Shown: one piece after another, positions 32,935-44,600 of the stretch
Position numbering within the stretch: the first letter of the stretch is position 1
Layout: every line of letters begins with the position of its first letter
Origin: Atrina japonica
Taxonomy: Eukaryota > Mollusca > Bivalvia > Pterioida > Pinnidae
NCBI GenBank assembly: GCA_030159075.1
Contig: BROG01000526.1
Location: 310,001 to 374,000, forward strand
Direction: 5' to 3'
DNA length: 64,000 nucleotides
Notes under the pieces: generated by a model
Database searches by the model: none
What the model was told of the DNA's origin: nothing
What the model saw: only the letters and a program-made list of their open reading frames with translations
Translations under genes and position numbers: made by a program

Positions 32935-33816
32935 AAGGAGTATTTAAACGAAGATTTACATGCTTATGGGGACCGATTAAAGATTTTGTCGGAACAAACA
33001 ACGGAGATATTAGCAGATCAAGCGATCCACTGGAAGAGATTTCCCTCTTCAGAGCTTACTGACAATGTTCTAATGGCCACACAAACACAAATTCTTGTAT
33101 GTATGAATATATCCTTATCAATATATCAACAGTTGATTTCTCTTGTGAATACTAAATATGCTTCCTTTTTGTTTTTATCATTGCCTTGAAGAACAGAAAT
33201 TGCACTATAAGTATTCATGATACGAAGTTTGAGTTTCCTATTGCAATAAAATATCTTGTATCTGATCTACAATTTAGAAATGGCAGTATATAAATGATAT
33301 GATGCTTTGATGAAAAGAAAGGAATGAAAAAGAGTGATATGTATGTATCTGTCTATTTCAGACAGTTTGAATAACCGTTCATTATGTTGTGTAGTAGATG
33401 TGCATTATACAGGCCCCTAATGATGAACTTATTAACACCAAAAGTAACAAATGGACCTGCCGATTTCAAGGAATTGTTAAGTTCACCGTCAGAATTTAGG
33501 GGTGTATGATTTAGAATCAATTTTTTAAAGTAACTTTATATGCAATATGAGTCTAAATGTGACCACAGGGGTTGATGAGTCAATGAGCTCCATTTTAAAA
33601 ACTTTGGATACAAAAACAACACAAAATCTATATGAACTAGAAAAAAAAGTAGATTTTTGTAAATAAATATAATATTTCAAAATAAAACTTTTCTATGATA
33701 AAAATGAAATTTGTTAAATGTTACAGTTGATCGGTAAGATTCCGCCAGGTAGAAGAGAATTACACAGATACCTAGAGGAATTAGACGATACTATGAACAG
33801 AGATTCACACAAATGA
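32935..33816 (+). CDS. Partial unrecognised gene, last two exons
   Basis: Two coding-like exons join in phase: 32935-33096 (donor GTATGT) and 33727-33816 (acceptor GTTACAG, stop TGA). Together they give 83 residues. The first reads KEYLNEDLHAYGDRL, LADQAIHWKRFPSSEL and MATQTQIL. The second reads LIGKIPPGRRELHRYLEELD and DTMNRDSHK. Composition is balanced and unlike the low-complexity frames around it, with probable amphipathic helices. The first exon is preceded by an in-frame TAG at 32919 and has no usable ATG, so it must be joined to something upstream that I did not find. Its acceptor (near 32933) is poor in pyrimidines and lies about 45 bases after a MITE. I recognise no family. It could also be a decayed gene fragment. 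Confidence 0.4.
33425..33590. mobile_element. MITE family M3 copy
   Basis: It matches the element at 48231-48445: GGGGTGTATGATTTAGAATC, GAGTCTAAATGTGACCACAG and the end GGGGTTGATGAGT. It lies in the intron between the two orphan exons. Confidence 0.6.
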
Positions 33817-34063
33817 GGGGTGAAAAGCCTACAGAAATTTTATACAGAATCGAGATGGTCTGCTAGAGATTCTAGCTTGGAGGGCTGCAAGTTAATTATT
33901 TAGTTAAATATTTTATCTTGCTACTTTTAACCGGAACTGTCGATTAGACATTTATAAATTTCAAATCGAAAATAATGAGTAATTTAAATCTTTATTATTC
34001 TTTCTAATGTTTGTTTGCAGATAATGCTTTGTATATTTATAAGGTACGGACATTAGAAATTAA

Positions 34064-34186
34064 ATCATCATCACCATCATCATCATCATCAGCAGCAGCA
34101 GCAGTTTCATCATCATCATCATCATCGTTGTCTTTGTCATCAACACCATGGTTGTCATCTTCATCATCATCATCATCATCATCATT
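34064..34186. repeat. (TCA)n/(GCA)n trinucleotide repeat
   Basis: Interrupted TCA units with a GCA block. The Ser-rich and Asp-rich frames on the two strands are artefacts. Confidence 0.95.
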
Positions 34187-34639
34187 TACTATTGTAATTA
34201 TTATTGTTGTTACCATTAATATTATCATTACCATTGATAGGTTTATCCGACTTCAGGTCGGATGACCCTACTTTTATTATGATTTGTTTCTTCTTTTTTC
34301 CCCTAGTAAATTTGGTTGTCATATCTAGCTAAACAAACGGTTTGACCAAATTTGGCAAAATTGGCCAAATCGCTAAAATTTTCAGCATATATTGAGCGAG
34401 GTCCAAAAGATGTAGTTTATATCATTATCATTAACTGCAATTTATGTTTTAACAGGATAACTATTTAGAGAAATTTCGGTGTTCAGTTACTATGACACAC
34501 AGTTTTACATATATCATCATTGTACAACACAATTTAGGAAGGCGACACTGAGTATAGAGGTATATTTCACCAGATGAAAGACATTGCTGAAATAAGGTGG
34601 TTTAAAAGAATTATATACATAGGAAACAATGGCTGCCAC

Positions 34640-34800
34640 ATTGTCGATCAATGTCATCGGTGCAGGTATGAATGTGGAACCTCGCCTTAAGACCACCTTG
34701 CTTAGGAGATCACCTTGTATTTCAGACCACAAGTTTTCAGTTTCTGGATAAATATCTTATACGTACAGGACCTCATTTAATAGACCACCTCGATAATCAA
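34640..34800. mobile_element. GACCACC repeat family copy, diverged
   Basis: The repeated half-sites TAAGACCACCTTG, TTCAGACCAC and ATAGACCACCTCG match the family seen at 43690-43870, 51600-51690 and 58125-58262. Confidence 0.45.
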
Positions 34801-34944
34801 ACCACTTTGAGTCAGTCAGTCTGAAGGTCTTGAGTGTGAGGTCCTAATACAATGTCTATCATGAGAAGTATTATTTTCATCACGCTATACATTTTTTCAG
34901 AAGATACACAAATTTATATCCTCAACCACTACTCCGATTATTTA

Positions 34945-35095
34945 GTTTTAGACGTAATACCAAAGTACGTTGTTGAGAAAAGACCGAAATAACTGTCCAG
35001 GACGATCGTTTCTAACATAAAGACCTCATTGGTTGAGCTCGAATTTGAAATAGAAGAACAAGCTCGACTGAGATACAAATTTAAACTTAAAAAGT
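34945..35095. repeat. Dispersed GACGATCGT repeat, diverged copy
   Basis: It carries GTAATACCAAAGT, AGGACGATCGTTTCT and GACCTCATTGGTTGAGCT, in the same order as the copies at 19365-19445 and 36725-36815. Confidence 0.5.
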
Positions 35096-35806
35096 AATTA
35101 CTGAAAAGCAGTGTTACTACCTAAACACACATGGTGACATGGTATTGTAAAGTAAAGGGTATATACTCTGATACTCGCAAACCGGGCTTCAACAGTAAAC
35201 AATATACTATTATCGTGTTACTAGTATTCTCTATGGATTACCACAAGATGAACGATTTTTTAAGTGGAGACAACGGTATGACTCAAATGTCATTTGCAGC
35301 AATAGCAAAGACATGAAATTATAATTTATATTATTGTATTATCTTATTATCATCTATAACAAATAAGAATTTTCAATAACAAATCAATTTCACATTTTAA
35401 CTATAAAAGCATTCGAATCAGGGAATTCGAGTGTGGTAGTGAATTTTTAAACTACTGCTATGGTGATCCCGGGTCTCTTCCTATGTTCTATTGTTGAAAT
35501 TCACTCACAGTGAATCAATAGCTAGGTCATACGTAATGATTTTTAAAGCGGCCAATAACTAAATGAAAAAGGATGCCTAAATATATATAATATATATGTA
35601 GTTTTTGTAGCACAGTTTCTAAGCAAACTCTTCGAATCACTGTGCTCTTTTTTACACGAAGCATACCCTATTCAAGAGTAGGAAAAGGGAAATATTATTT
35701 GTCGCTTATTAGATTAGACATTTAGATATAAGGGAACTGTTTGAAATATTTGTTTGTGATTTGTCAACTGCAAGCATTATTCCATACTCTTCTTTTTCAT
35801 CTGCAG

Positions 35807-35890
35807 CTTTTCAGACATCCAGAGGCACTTTATCGTAATTGGTTAAAATATTACACCGGAGGTTCAGAGAAAACTACAGGAGGACGTTGA
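35807..35890 (+). CDS. Possible alternative last exon of the orphan gene
   Basis: A strong acceptor (polypyrimidine tract then CATCTGCAG) is followed by 27 codons and TGA: LFRHPEALYRNWLKYYTGG and onward. The phase fits the donor at 33097, like the exon at 33727. It is either an alternative terminal exon or chance. No family was recognised. Confidence 0.25.
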   Translation, partial: LFRHPEALYRNWLKYYTGGSEKTTGGR

Positions 35891-37479
35891 TACAGTACAA
35901 TGTATTAATGACGACACGAGATGCCTTAGTCATGAAAGTTACTGCTCGTTCGAAGAAAACTTCAGAAATATTAAAAATAGTTTTATTACACACTCAGATA
36001 AATATAAAGTTCCAGTATTTTTCGTTTTTTTAATTATCAGAACATCATTAATTTTATCCAACTATGCAGAATTTCTAAGCTGGCCAAGTTAAAAATACAT
36101 GTACATGTATTTTCATACTTCAAGATTATTCTTATATTTTAAGCAGATTGACCGATGTCTACTTGTACCGGTATTAGCAGGAAAGTGTCATAAAACAATT
36201 ATTTCTATGTTAGTTCATTATCACTCCTAGAGAGTTTTATTAGGATTTGGCAGACCGTTTTTCAGACTCGAAAAAAGACAGAAGAAAAAAAAATTATAAA
36301 TTATACAGACGTAACATCCTGAAAAATTTCATTTATTATAATTGGACACTGAGAAAAATGGAAAATTATTCCAACCCCCTTTGAAACCCTTGTTAGAATC
36401 CCATGTCAAAAACGAAATGAATGTACAACCAAGTATAAAGACCTTATATTCCCACAGGTTTCATAGAGCTATAATAAGTGGTCTTTGAGAAACCGTCTCG
36501 TCAAGTTCATGTCTGAGGAAGAAGTGGGAGAAACGCAGTTAATCATATATTAAAAGTTTTAAAACATCCCCGATGTTTATTACTTCCAGCAGCAGACATA
36601 TTTGTTCTGTATTCTGAATGTAACCAATCTCTAGCAACGGATATATAGGACAAAATCGAGAAACCATTGGCCATTTGTACCCACATACAGAAACGTGTGA
36701 TGATCACACTTCGGCATATTTTCTTATAAATATTATAAACATAATACCAAAGTTATAATGCTCAAGACGATCGTTTCTGTCAATTAGACTTCATCAGTTG
36801 AGCTTCAATGTTAAATAATTTTTTAAAAAGAAAGTGCAAGGCCGAACAAATATTCTAAACGTATGGCCAAAATCCGTCTAAGAGTAACCACTGTAAAACG
36901 AAGACTATCTTAGTTTTAGAAGAATTTAGGATTTCAAATGGTGCTATCAGTGCCAAATATTACTGCAGTATAAGATTATAACTTTTATATAAGTTATACT
37001 TTTTATTTTTAGGTTTCTATTTCGTATTATATACAAGAGAATAATTCTGTCCCATATCATGATAATTGTGTATCTAATTATTCATTATCCTCAACACAGA
37101 ACATATTATGTTGTTTATCAAATATTTAGTTATGAATATATTACATATTGTTATATTTAGAATTAAATAAATATTATTATGTATCTTTGTTACGTTTTCA
37201 TCCTTTCAATTTAAATATATTGTCATCTTAAAGTGATTTTGTAACATTTCAGCTGTCAATGTTTAATGATTTGCAACTTGAACGATTCACGAATCCTTTA
37301 TAGTTTATATAAGGAACAAACAATCCTCCTTAAACGTTCATCCCTTCTACAACCCAATGCGTCTTAATTGGGAAAATAGAAACATCTTTTTAATTATACA
37401 TAAAATGGAAAAGAAAATTTGTTGAAATTCAGTGAAAATGCACAATTAACAGCTTTCGTGAACTCCGACTTATGTTTAG
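35891..37479. other. Intergenic, no gene seen
   Basis: AT-rich DNA. It includes the GACGATCGT dispersed repeat at about 36725-36815. Confidence 0.4.
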
Positions 37480-37715
37480 ATTGAAGTAAAAATGAAGAAG
37501 TACCAATGAAAATCGAAACTTAGAATCCAAAAAGTTTCAACATGAACAATTGCAACTCCCAAACACGATGGGACCAGGTGTCCGAAGGAGTCAGCATGTT
37601 AGCATGTCGTCGCAGATATTACATGGAAACCTCTCGAATTCGAGACTACTATCGTGATGTAGGGCATCATATTTAATACGAGGAGCGAAAATAACCTGGT
37701 ATACAGCAAGTATAA
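37480..37715 (-). mobile_element. RT-element tail fragment ending in a MITE tip
   Basis: AAAAATGAAGAAGTACCAAT, CAAACACGATGGGACCAGG and CATGGAAACCTCTCG match the other RT tails. At 37683-37712 it passes into GGAGCGAAAATAACCTGGTA, the tip of the 32694-type MITE. Confidence 0.55.
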
Positions 37716-39498
37716 ATTTATGTGAAATATGACCCTTTATGTATTTAAGCAGAAATTGTCAGTGAAAGATGCCTACAGATCAATGGAAAGGAGAAAAACA
37801 ATAACAAGTACCACTTAAAATAGTGACAGATATTGTCATACTTTTAATTTTATCACACATCACATTACAATTCACATTTCACTGATGTCATATACAATAT
37901 ATATTTCCTACCATAGTCACATTTCTGCATGTCAAATATCACATTTATTAACACAGTACTATTACTGTCAGCTCAAACTCCACTGAAACACTTACTGATC
38001 TAAAACCCAGTTATTCTGAAGTAAACTTGGTGAAGTCTTAAAAAAACAAGGCAATACAGAGCCCCTGAGAAATTGTTTTTGTTGTTGTACTTACCCTATC
38101 AATGATATGAATGGTAAGATCGTAAAAACAACAGGACATAATAATAGATCCCTACAGCATTGAATGTATTAAAACATTACAAAACATGGTGTCCAAACAA
38201 CGGTAAAATGCATTTACAACATTGTATGGATTTTATGCTGTCCAAAAGTGAGAAAGAGCTTTGATTCTGGAGTTTGTGTGAAAAGTACTGGATATGTTAT
38301 AAATAAACTACAATGTACTTGGTTAACAGAATCAAGGCCCAGAGTCACCAAATTGACTAAATACTTGACTTTTATTTCATTATTTTGACTTGGCAATCGT
38401 TTGTTAAACTTTTGGGTTTAAGTGATTAGGAAGCATATTATTATTTTTATCATTCACATATAAAATTTTGCATCATACTCATGAGTTTCCTGTAAATATG
38501 AATAAATGTGTTGAGCACAATACTAAAAATTTGATTACGTACTCAAACAATATTCCTGAAGTTTTCTTAAAAAATGAGCGATGATTTTGATCATTATCTA
38601 CAATTATATGCCGTCAATATGTCCAATTACCGAATATATTTTGCATTTTTACCTTAAAATCATGAAAAGTTAGCTGAGCTTGAGTACCGAGTAAATCTGG
38701 TGACTTCGGGTACAGGAAAGTAAGAAAAATGTTAGTGACTTAAGTATACTGAATTTATGCCATTGACATTTTCATGAAAAAAGTTGGAGAAAGAACATCA
38801 ACATTAATCCCATATCCGTGAAATTTATTCCTTTTATCTGATTATGAACACTGAAGAAACAGAACAAACTTAACAGGTCACAAAGTCTTAAAGTACTGGG
38901 GGTCCAAAACAAGAGACATCAACAGAACTAAATATTTATATGAATTGCATATCTTGTATTTCAATGAATGGAAATAATATCCAAGATTTTCAAAAGAATC
39001 AAGTCTAAAAGGTGCTCTTTCATGAATTGCATTAAAATTCTACTTTATATTTTTCTTACCATAAAACATTTCTATTAATTGAAAATCAAATTCATTGCAT
39101 TGTCTTCCTAATCGTATTCCCAATTCAAGGTCAATGAGCAAGCAATTGAGAAAAGGGTCGTTATGATGTAACCAATGAAATGCAAGCAAAAAAGAAAAGA
39201 CTTCTGTTTGACAAAATATTTCTGATTTTTTGCACTGGAAACATAGAGTTGTGATCACCTTTGCTCATTTTCATATCATATTTTCCAAATCCACATAATT
39301 TCAAGTTTCTAAAAACATATAAATACATTACCCCAAAATTTTTCAAGGACCCTTATCTCAGCCCCTGACTCAAATAAAGTAGGATGAAGAAGTACTATAG
39401 GGTCTACTGCACTTTGTATGTTCTTAATATAAACTATATAAGCACATGCTTTAAAATATTAGATTACAGGTTTTTTTTAAAGTATTATTTACAATATT
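37716..39498. other. Downstream flank of TPP2, no gene seen
   Basis: AT-rich DNA. A short block GGCCCAGAGTCACCAAATT near 38337 recurs near 48177 and, inverted, near 38690. The minus-strand frames at 39040-39346 show no homology or splice support. Confidence 0.4.
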
Positions 39499-39583
39499 TT
39501 AACCCTTTCAATCCCACAAAGCAGAACAGACTGGTCTAAACAATAGAAAATTCCATTTAGATATCAAGGAGTGAAAGAGTTAA
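39499..39583. mobile_element. Mini-MITE with TTAACCCTTTCAA ends
   Basis: Eighty-five bases, bounded by TTAACCCTTTCAATC and GAGTGAAAGAGTTAA. It is an inverted relative of the copy at 40186-40275, sharing CAGACTGG and TCTAAACAATAGAAAA. Confidence 0.6.
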
Positions 39584-39779
39584 TGTAGTTAAGCCCTCTA
39601 ATCATATAAATATAAATATCAATAATTTTGACCTAGCTATCTAACAATCTATGAAAGTGTGCATTAAACACATGAAAAGAAACTGGGAATATTCTCCTGT
39701 ACAACTATTAGTGTTCATTTATATAGTATAAAAATTCAAAATTTTAAGATTTAGTACTCTACTTGATACTCTGGTAAAA

Positions 39780-40132
39780 GAAGGGCTCTCCAAGACTGAA
39801 ATAGTTCTAATGAAGGGCTCTCCAAGACAGAAATAGTCCTAACAAAGGGCTCTCCAATACAGAAATAGTCCTTATGAAGGGCTCTCCAAGACAGAAATAG
39901 TCCTAACGAAGAGCTCTCCAAGACAGAAATATTCCTAACGAAGGGCTCTCCAAGACAGAAAATAGTCCTAACGAAGGGCTCTCCAAGACAGAAATAGTCC
40001 TAATGAAGGGCTCTCCAAGACAGAAATAGTCCTAACGAAGGGCTCTCCAAGACAGAAATAGTCCTAATGAAGGGCTCTCCAAGACAGGAATAGTCCTAAC
40101 AAAGAGCTCTCCAAGACAGAAATTGTCTTAAC
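39780..40132. repeat. 32-bp minisatellite, 11 copies
   Basis: The unit begins GAAGGGCTCTCCAAGACAG and ends AAATAGTCCTAAC. Copies differ at a few positions, and one is a base longer. It lies in the 3' flank of TPP2. Confidence 0.95.
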
Positions 40133-40185
40133 GAATTTTAACTGTTTGACACATTAGAAACAATTTAACTATTTTTACTTTTGTT

Positions 40186-40275
40186 TTAACCCTTTCAAAC
40201 ATAAGTTTCTACATATTATGCTCTTTTCTATTGTCCAGACTGTTCCATTGTGGTCTGTAGGGTTGAAAGGGTTAA
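40186..40275. mobile_element. Mini-MITE with TTAACCCTTTCAA terminal inverted repeats
   Basis: Ninety bases, bounded by TTAACCCTTTCAA and TTGAAAGGGTTAA, a perfect 13-bp inverted repeat. Confidence 0.7.
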
Positions 40276-40488
40276 GCCACACTCGACTATTCTTCAGTAA
40301 TATGGTGGTGGCAAGTTTTTAAAGATTGGGGAAAGAACCCAGTTACAATGTACCCTGGAAGAGACCACCAACCTTTCTAAAAAAATCAGCTAAAGTTCCA
40401 GTAGGGCTCAAGCCTGCACTGACTAGAAGTGAGATACTTCATGGTTCAAAGTGCAATGCTCTAACCTATTGGCCACGCAAGCCCCCTT
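40276..40488 (-). mobile_element. SINE family 1, full-length copy
   Basis: On the minus strand the head near 40488 has A-box-like TGGCCAATAGG and B-box-like GGCTTGAGCCC. The shared body with the CCAGGGTACATTGTAACTGG block follows, ending near GTGTGGC at 40276. Confidence 0.75.
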
Positions 40489-40974
40489 GTTAAAAACAAT
40501 AGATGATACTAGCATAAGTATTTGTTTTTTACATCGTCGCACACCTGAAAAAGATTGATCCCATTTTATACCAATCAACAAAAATCTATTTGCTGAACAC
40601 AAACATGTATCATCTGCATTGTTTGTAAACATGACAGATCATGACGTAAATGATGGCTAACTTCGTTGTCAGTTATGCATAATTCTTATCAAATTTGTTT
40701 GAAAGGAAATAAATATGTATGTGTATATCACAAGTTTATATTTATTTGTGGTACATGAAAAAACAATGAGTGTTGCAGCTAAGAAAATAGGTCAATGTTA
40801 CCTAATCATAAACAAACAGATTGCAAGCTTTCCAGGTGTGAAACATTTGAGTTCCAGATAGAATGCACTTGGTTGCAATTTGTTGATCCATCCCATCTTC
40901 GACTTATATTTTTCTATCTGGAACTCAAAAGTGGAGCTAGATTCTATTATTCCTGTAAAACAATTATATCGCAT

Positions 40975-40980
40975 TTTATT
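40975..40980 (-). terminator. Candidate TPP2 polyadenylation signal
   Basis: TTTATT on the plus strand reads AATAAA on the TPP2 strand, 573 bases past the stop. Other hexamers exist (ATTAAA at 41083, AATAAA at 40741), so the choice is tentative. Confidence 0.3.
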
Positions 40981-41552
40981 TACAAAAGTACCATCATGAC
41001 AAAATGTAGTTGAGTTTTACATATTTTCCCAATCAAAGTATATTGTATTTCATCTTATAACACAGTATAAAAACATGTTGTTTTAATCTTACTCTCAACA
41101 AAGGTACAACACAGATTTACTCTATCTTTTTTATGTGATTCTCCACATATAAAACCTCTCTTATTCATAAATTTAAATCACACAAAAAATGTTTTGCAAA
41201 TGAAAGTGTTACATATGAATATAATACAACAGCTTAGTGGAGAAATTATATTTGTTACTAAATTTTCAGCTCAAGAGTATAGGATAATGTTTAAGTAGAC
41301 TGATCGCCCTCTGTGTCCTTGTGTCATTTGAAATCTGATGAGAACAAGTATAAACTAGCAACATTAAAAATGCAATTCAGATGTGTTTTTGGAATGACAT
41401 TTCCTTGATTTTGGCACACCAAATATTTTTTGAAATTTGCTAAATAAGTTCTGAATATCTAATATCAGAAAAGATTTTGAGTATCTTACATCAATTCCTT
41501 GAATCATTAAAAAAGTTCATTTGAACATGTTGAAGTAAGATCTGTTAAATAT

Positions 41553-41642
41553 CTAAAATGGTCTGTAACTGGTAGGATACTTGACCAACAGCCAGTTTTT
41601 GTGATGTTCTATACAATGGTTCCAGTTAAGGGACTTGTAGAT
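41553..41642 (-). CDS. TPP2: TPP2 last exon with stop
   Basis: After the acceptor TATATTTCAG it encodes IYKSLNWNHCIEHHKNWLLV then KYPTSYRPF and TAG, matching the family C-terminus (ENWLPIMYPPDY-type). The exon is too short to stand out as an ORF. Confidence 0.92.
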   Translation of the reverse strand: MYKSLNWNHCIEHHKNWLLVKYPTSYRPF

Positions 41643-44600
41643 CTGAAATATAAAATGCATTTGTCTGAACTAATGATAAAACAACAAAGAAATGTAATAA
41701 TATTAATATAATAATATCCTTCTGTGTGTCTCTGTGCATTTGTGTGTATGTCTCAGCATGTGTGTTTGTGTTTCTTTGTGTGTGCATGTGTCTCTGTGCA
41801 TGTTTGTCTCTGTACATGTGTGTGTTTGTGTGCAGACACAGACTTATAAACTGTTCACTTCCTTATTATTTTAATGTTTGCAAGGTAACCACATATCGTT
41901 GCTTCCAAATGAAAATATGTACATTACTTAATTTATCAACCCCTGTAGTCACATTTAGACTCACCCAAATCAATAAATTGTGGTCTACTATCATAATTCA
42001 GAAGTGAAATTATTGTAAATGTTATATTCTTAATCATACACTCCTAAATTATGGCAATGGAAATTACCATTCATTGAAATGGGCAAGTTCAAATGTTGCT
42101 ATAGAGTTAACGGTATTAAACATATCTCTATCACCTACATGTCAAATTTACATATGGCAAATGTTTTACAAAATAAGTATCACACAACAATAATTTATAA
42201 CATAAAAGACTGAAAATCTCGCAATAAACTCTTCTTACCTTCAAAAATTTCTTCTCAACTTCTTGACTAGGTTTATCATCACATTGCTTCTGTAATATTT
42301 TCAATGCACGGCCATAATGTCTGCAAACTTGTGCATGGCCCAAGGTGAAGGATGAAATCTGAAAAAGTCAAAAACCATTCCTTACAAAATACATTCAAGC
42401 ACAGTAATAATACACATGTCAAAAGAAGAGAAATTTTGTCAACATGGTACTGTAACTTGTCAAGTCTATAAAAACCAGTGCCCCATTATGTTTTTTCCTG
42501 CCTAGTTGATTGTTGGACCATCTGTTGGCTTAAAAGGAGATAATTGATACCAATGGTTCAGAAAAATACCACCTGCAAAGCCCTGCTGACCATCTTACAC
42601 CATGGAACAGAATAAATCACAAACTTTGTAGAGAACACCTAAAATCAAAAACGATTTTTTGGGGCTTTTTTTTATTTATTGTTGTTTAACATCCCACTCA
42701 AGGATCTTTCACTCATATGGAGACTTCACCAAATGCCAGTGAATTTTCAAATTTTGGTTTATGTTTGGCATTTACTGCCACTGAACAGTGAGGGTTCTTT
42801 AACATGCTGACATCTACTGTGACACGGGACTTTGGTTTTTACTGTCTCATCCGAAGGACAGGACAGCTGCCGGCTGGACTCACACTCACAACCTCACGCT
42901 CAAGAGTCAAGCGCACTACCGACTAAGCCACGCCAGCTCTAAATCAAATCTGAAAAAGTCTGGTCATTTTAACCATGTAAATTCAGAGAAGAAATCTGAA
43001 ATAGTAATGCTGATATTGACATATATTAAGTGATGTAAATAATTCAGGGGAGCTAAATATATTTAGCTTTTTACTTTGAAAAGTATAAACTTTATTTCAT
43101 AATAATAAACAAAGAAGTAAACAGAACTTAAATAAATGTTTCTAAAAGGCTCTAATGTTGGTGTATGTGGGTGCTTACTGTTAGAGGAAACCAGAGTACC
43201 TATAGAAAACCCAAGTGTAAGAGCTGGCAACCACCAAACAATCCAACATACTTTCCTGTCCAATCTGAGGATCGATCCTAGGTTGCAGCAGTTGCATGTA
43301 TGCTGACCACTGAGCTACCCAGACACCCATCTTACTTTTAAATGATATAAATGTACCATTTGCTTGGGTATGAAATAATGGTTATATAATGGTCCTATAA
43401 GATCTACCTTTGTGTCAGTGGGGTCAAACCAGTTTTGTAGTTTTAAGAAGGTTTCTTTCAGATCCTCTACTGTAACCTCCGGTTTTGGCAGTTTTTCTTT
43501 TGATGTTTCATTCTCCTCCTCTTCAGCCTCATCTTCATCTAACAAAACATCTGCTTGAGCACATCCTAGTCTCAGAAGAGCTTCAACTAATGTATCTTTT
43601 AGTTTGTCCATTTCACTGCAGGTAAACAAAGTAAGTCACTAGAAATTTACACCAAACATTTATTACAGATTTTTGTCAATTATATAATGCAGTGTAACAC
43701 ATCTTGAAAGACCACCCCTTTTGACATTGAAATGTGGTCTTTCAAGACAGGTGGTCTCTCAAAAGAGGTTTTATTCAAAGGATTATTGAAAGAAATAGTT
43801 TTCAGAATGTCGACTCCTAAAACAGGTGGTCTTTTATGTCAGTGGTCTATTAAAAAAGGTTCCACTGTACCAAGATTATCAAATACGTCACTATAATTCA
43901 AGGCAATGCCAAAATTAGAATCCAGTTTATATCATCTTAGTGGATATCTCCTTTGTAAGACATCATACTTGTATAATACACTGAGATTAAAGGTGATATT
44001 GATGTGTTACATCGTCAGGTCCAAACTACAACACTAGTTGTTCTCTACAATAAACTTATTTCCAAAAACAAAAAATATGTATAACAAACAAAAAAACATC
44101 CAAGTGCTAAGCCATTCATAAAGATTTTAAAAGTAAATCTAAAAACAAGAGGCCCAAGAGGGCCTCAATCGCTCACCTGAGAACCATCTACAAATGTGGA
44201 AAGAAGACCAAGAAGAATATGTACATGTAGGCTGATCTGGCCAAGAAACATAAATATTGCTGTTTTAAGAAATTGATTAAAAATTCTAGAAATCAAATTT
44301 CAACAAAATTCTTGCACAAAACATTTTTTCAACTATATTCAAGTAAAACACTCTAATGCATCACTGTGAATGCAAGGGGAGATAATTGAGGAAATCAGGC
44401 AAAAATGAATGAAAATGACAAAGTCTGGAAAGACCTCAAAAACACGTCAAAAATTAATATTCCGATTTCTATGAAAAACGCAAACTTGAATCATACATCC
44501 ATGTAGATCACTCAGAATTAATCCATTTTTCAATTCATGTGGTGGTTCTGGAGAAGAAGATTTTTAAAGAGGGTACCTTTTGGGATGTATTCTGCCCCAC

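Noticed and set aside
34011..34265. Poly-serine and poly-aspartate frames
   Set aside because: TCA trinucleotide repeat read on each strand.
39040..39346. Minus-strand frames as extra 3' exons of TPP2
   Set aside because: The TPP2 stop codon and family C-terminus are at 41553, and these frames match nothing in the family.
43315..43629. 104-codon frame as a stand-alone acidic protein
   Set aside because: It is TPP2 exon m with a little flanking intron.
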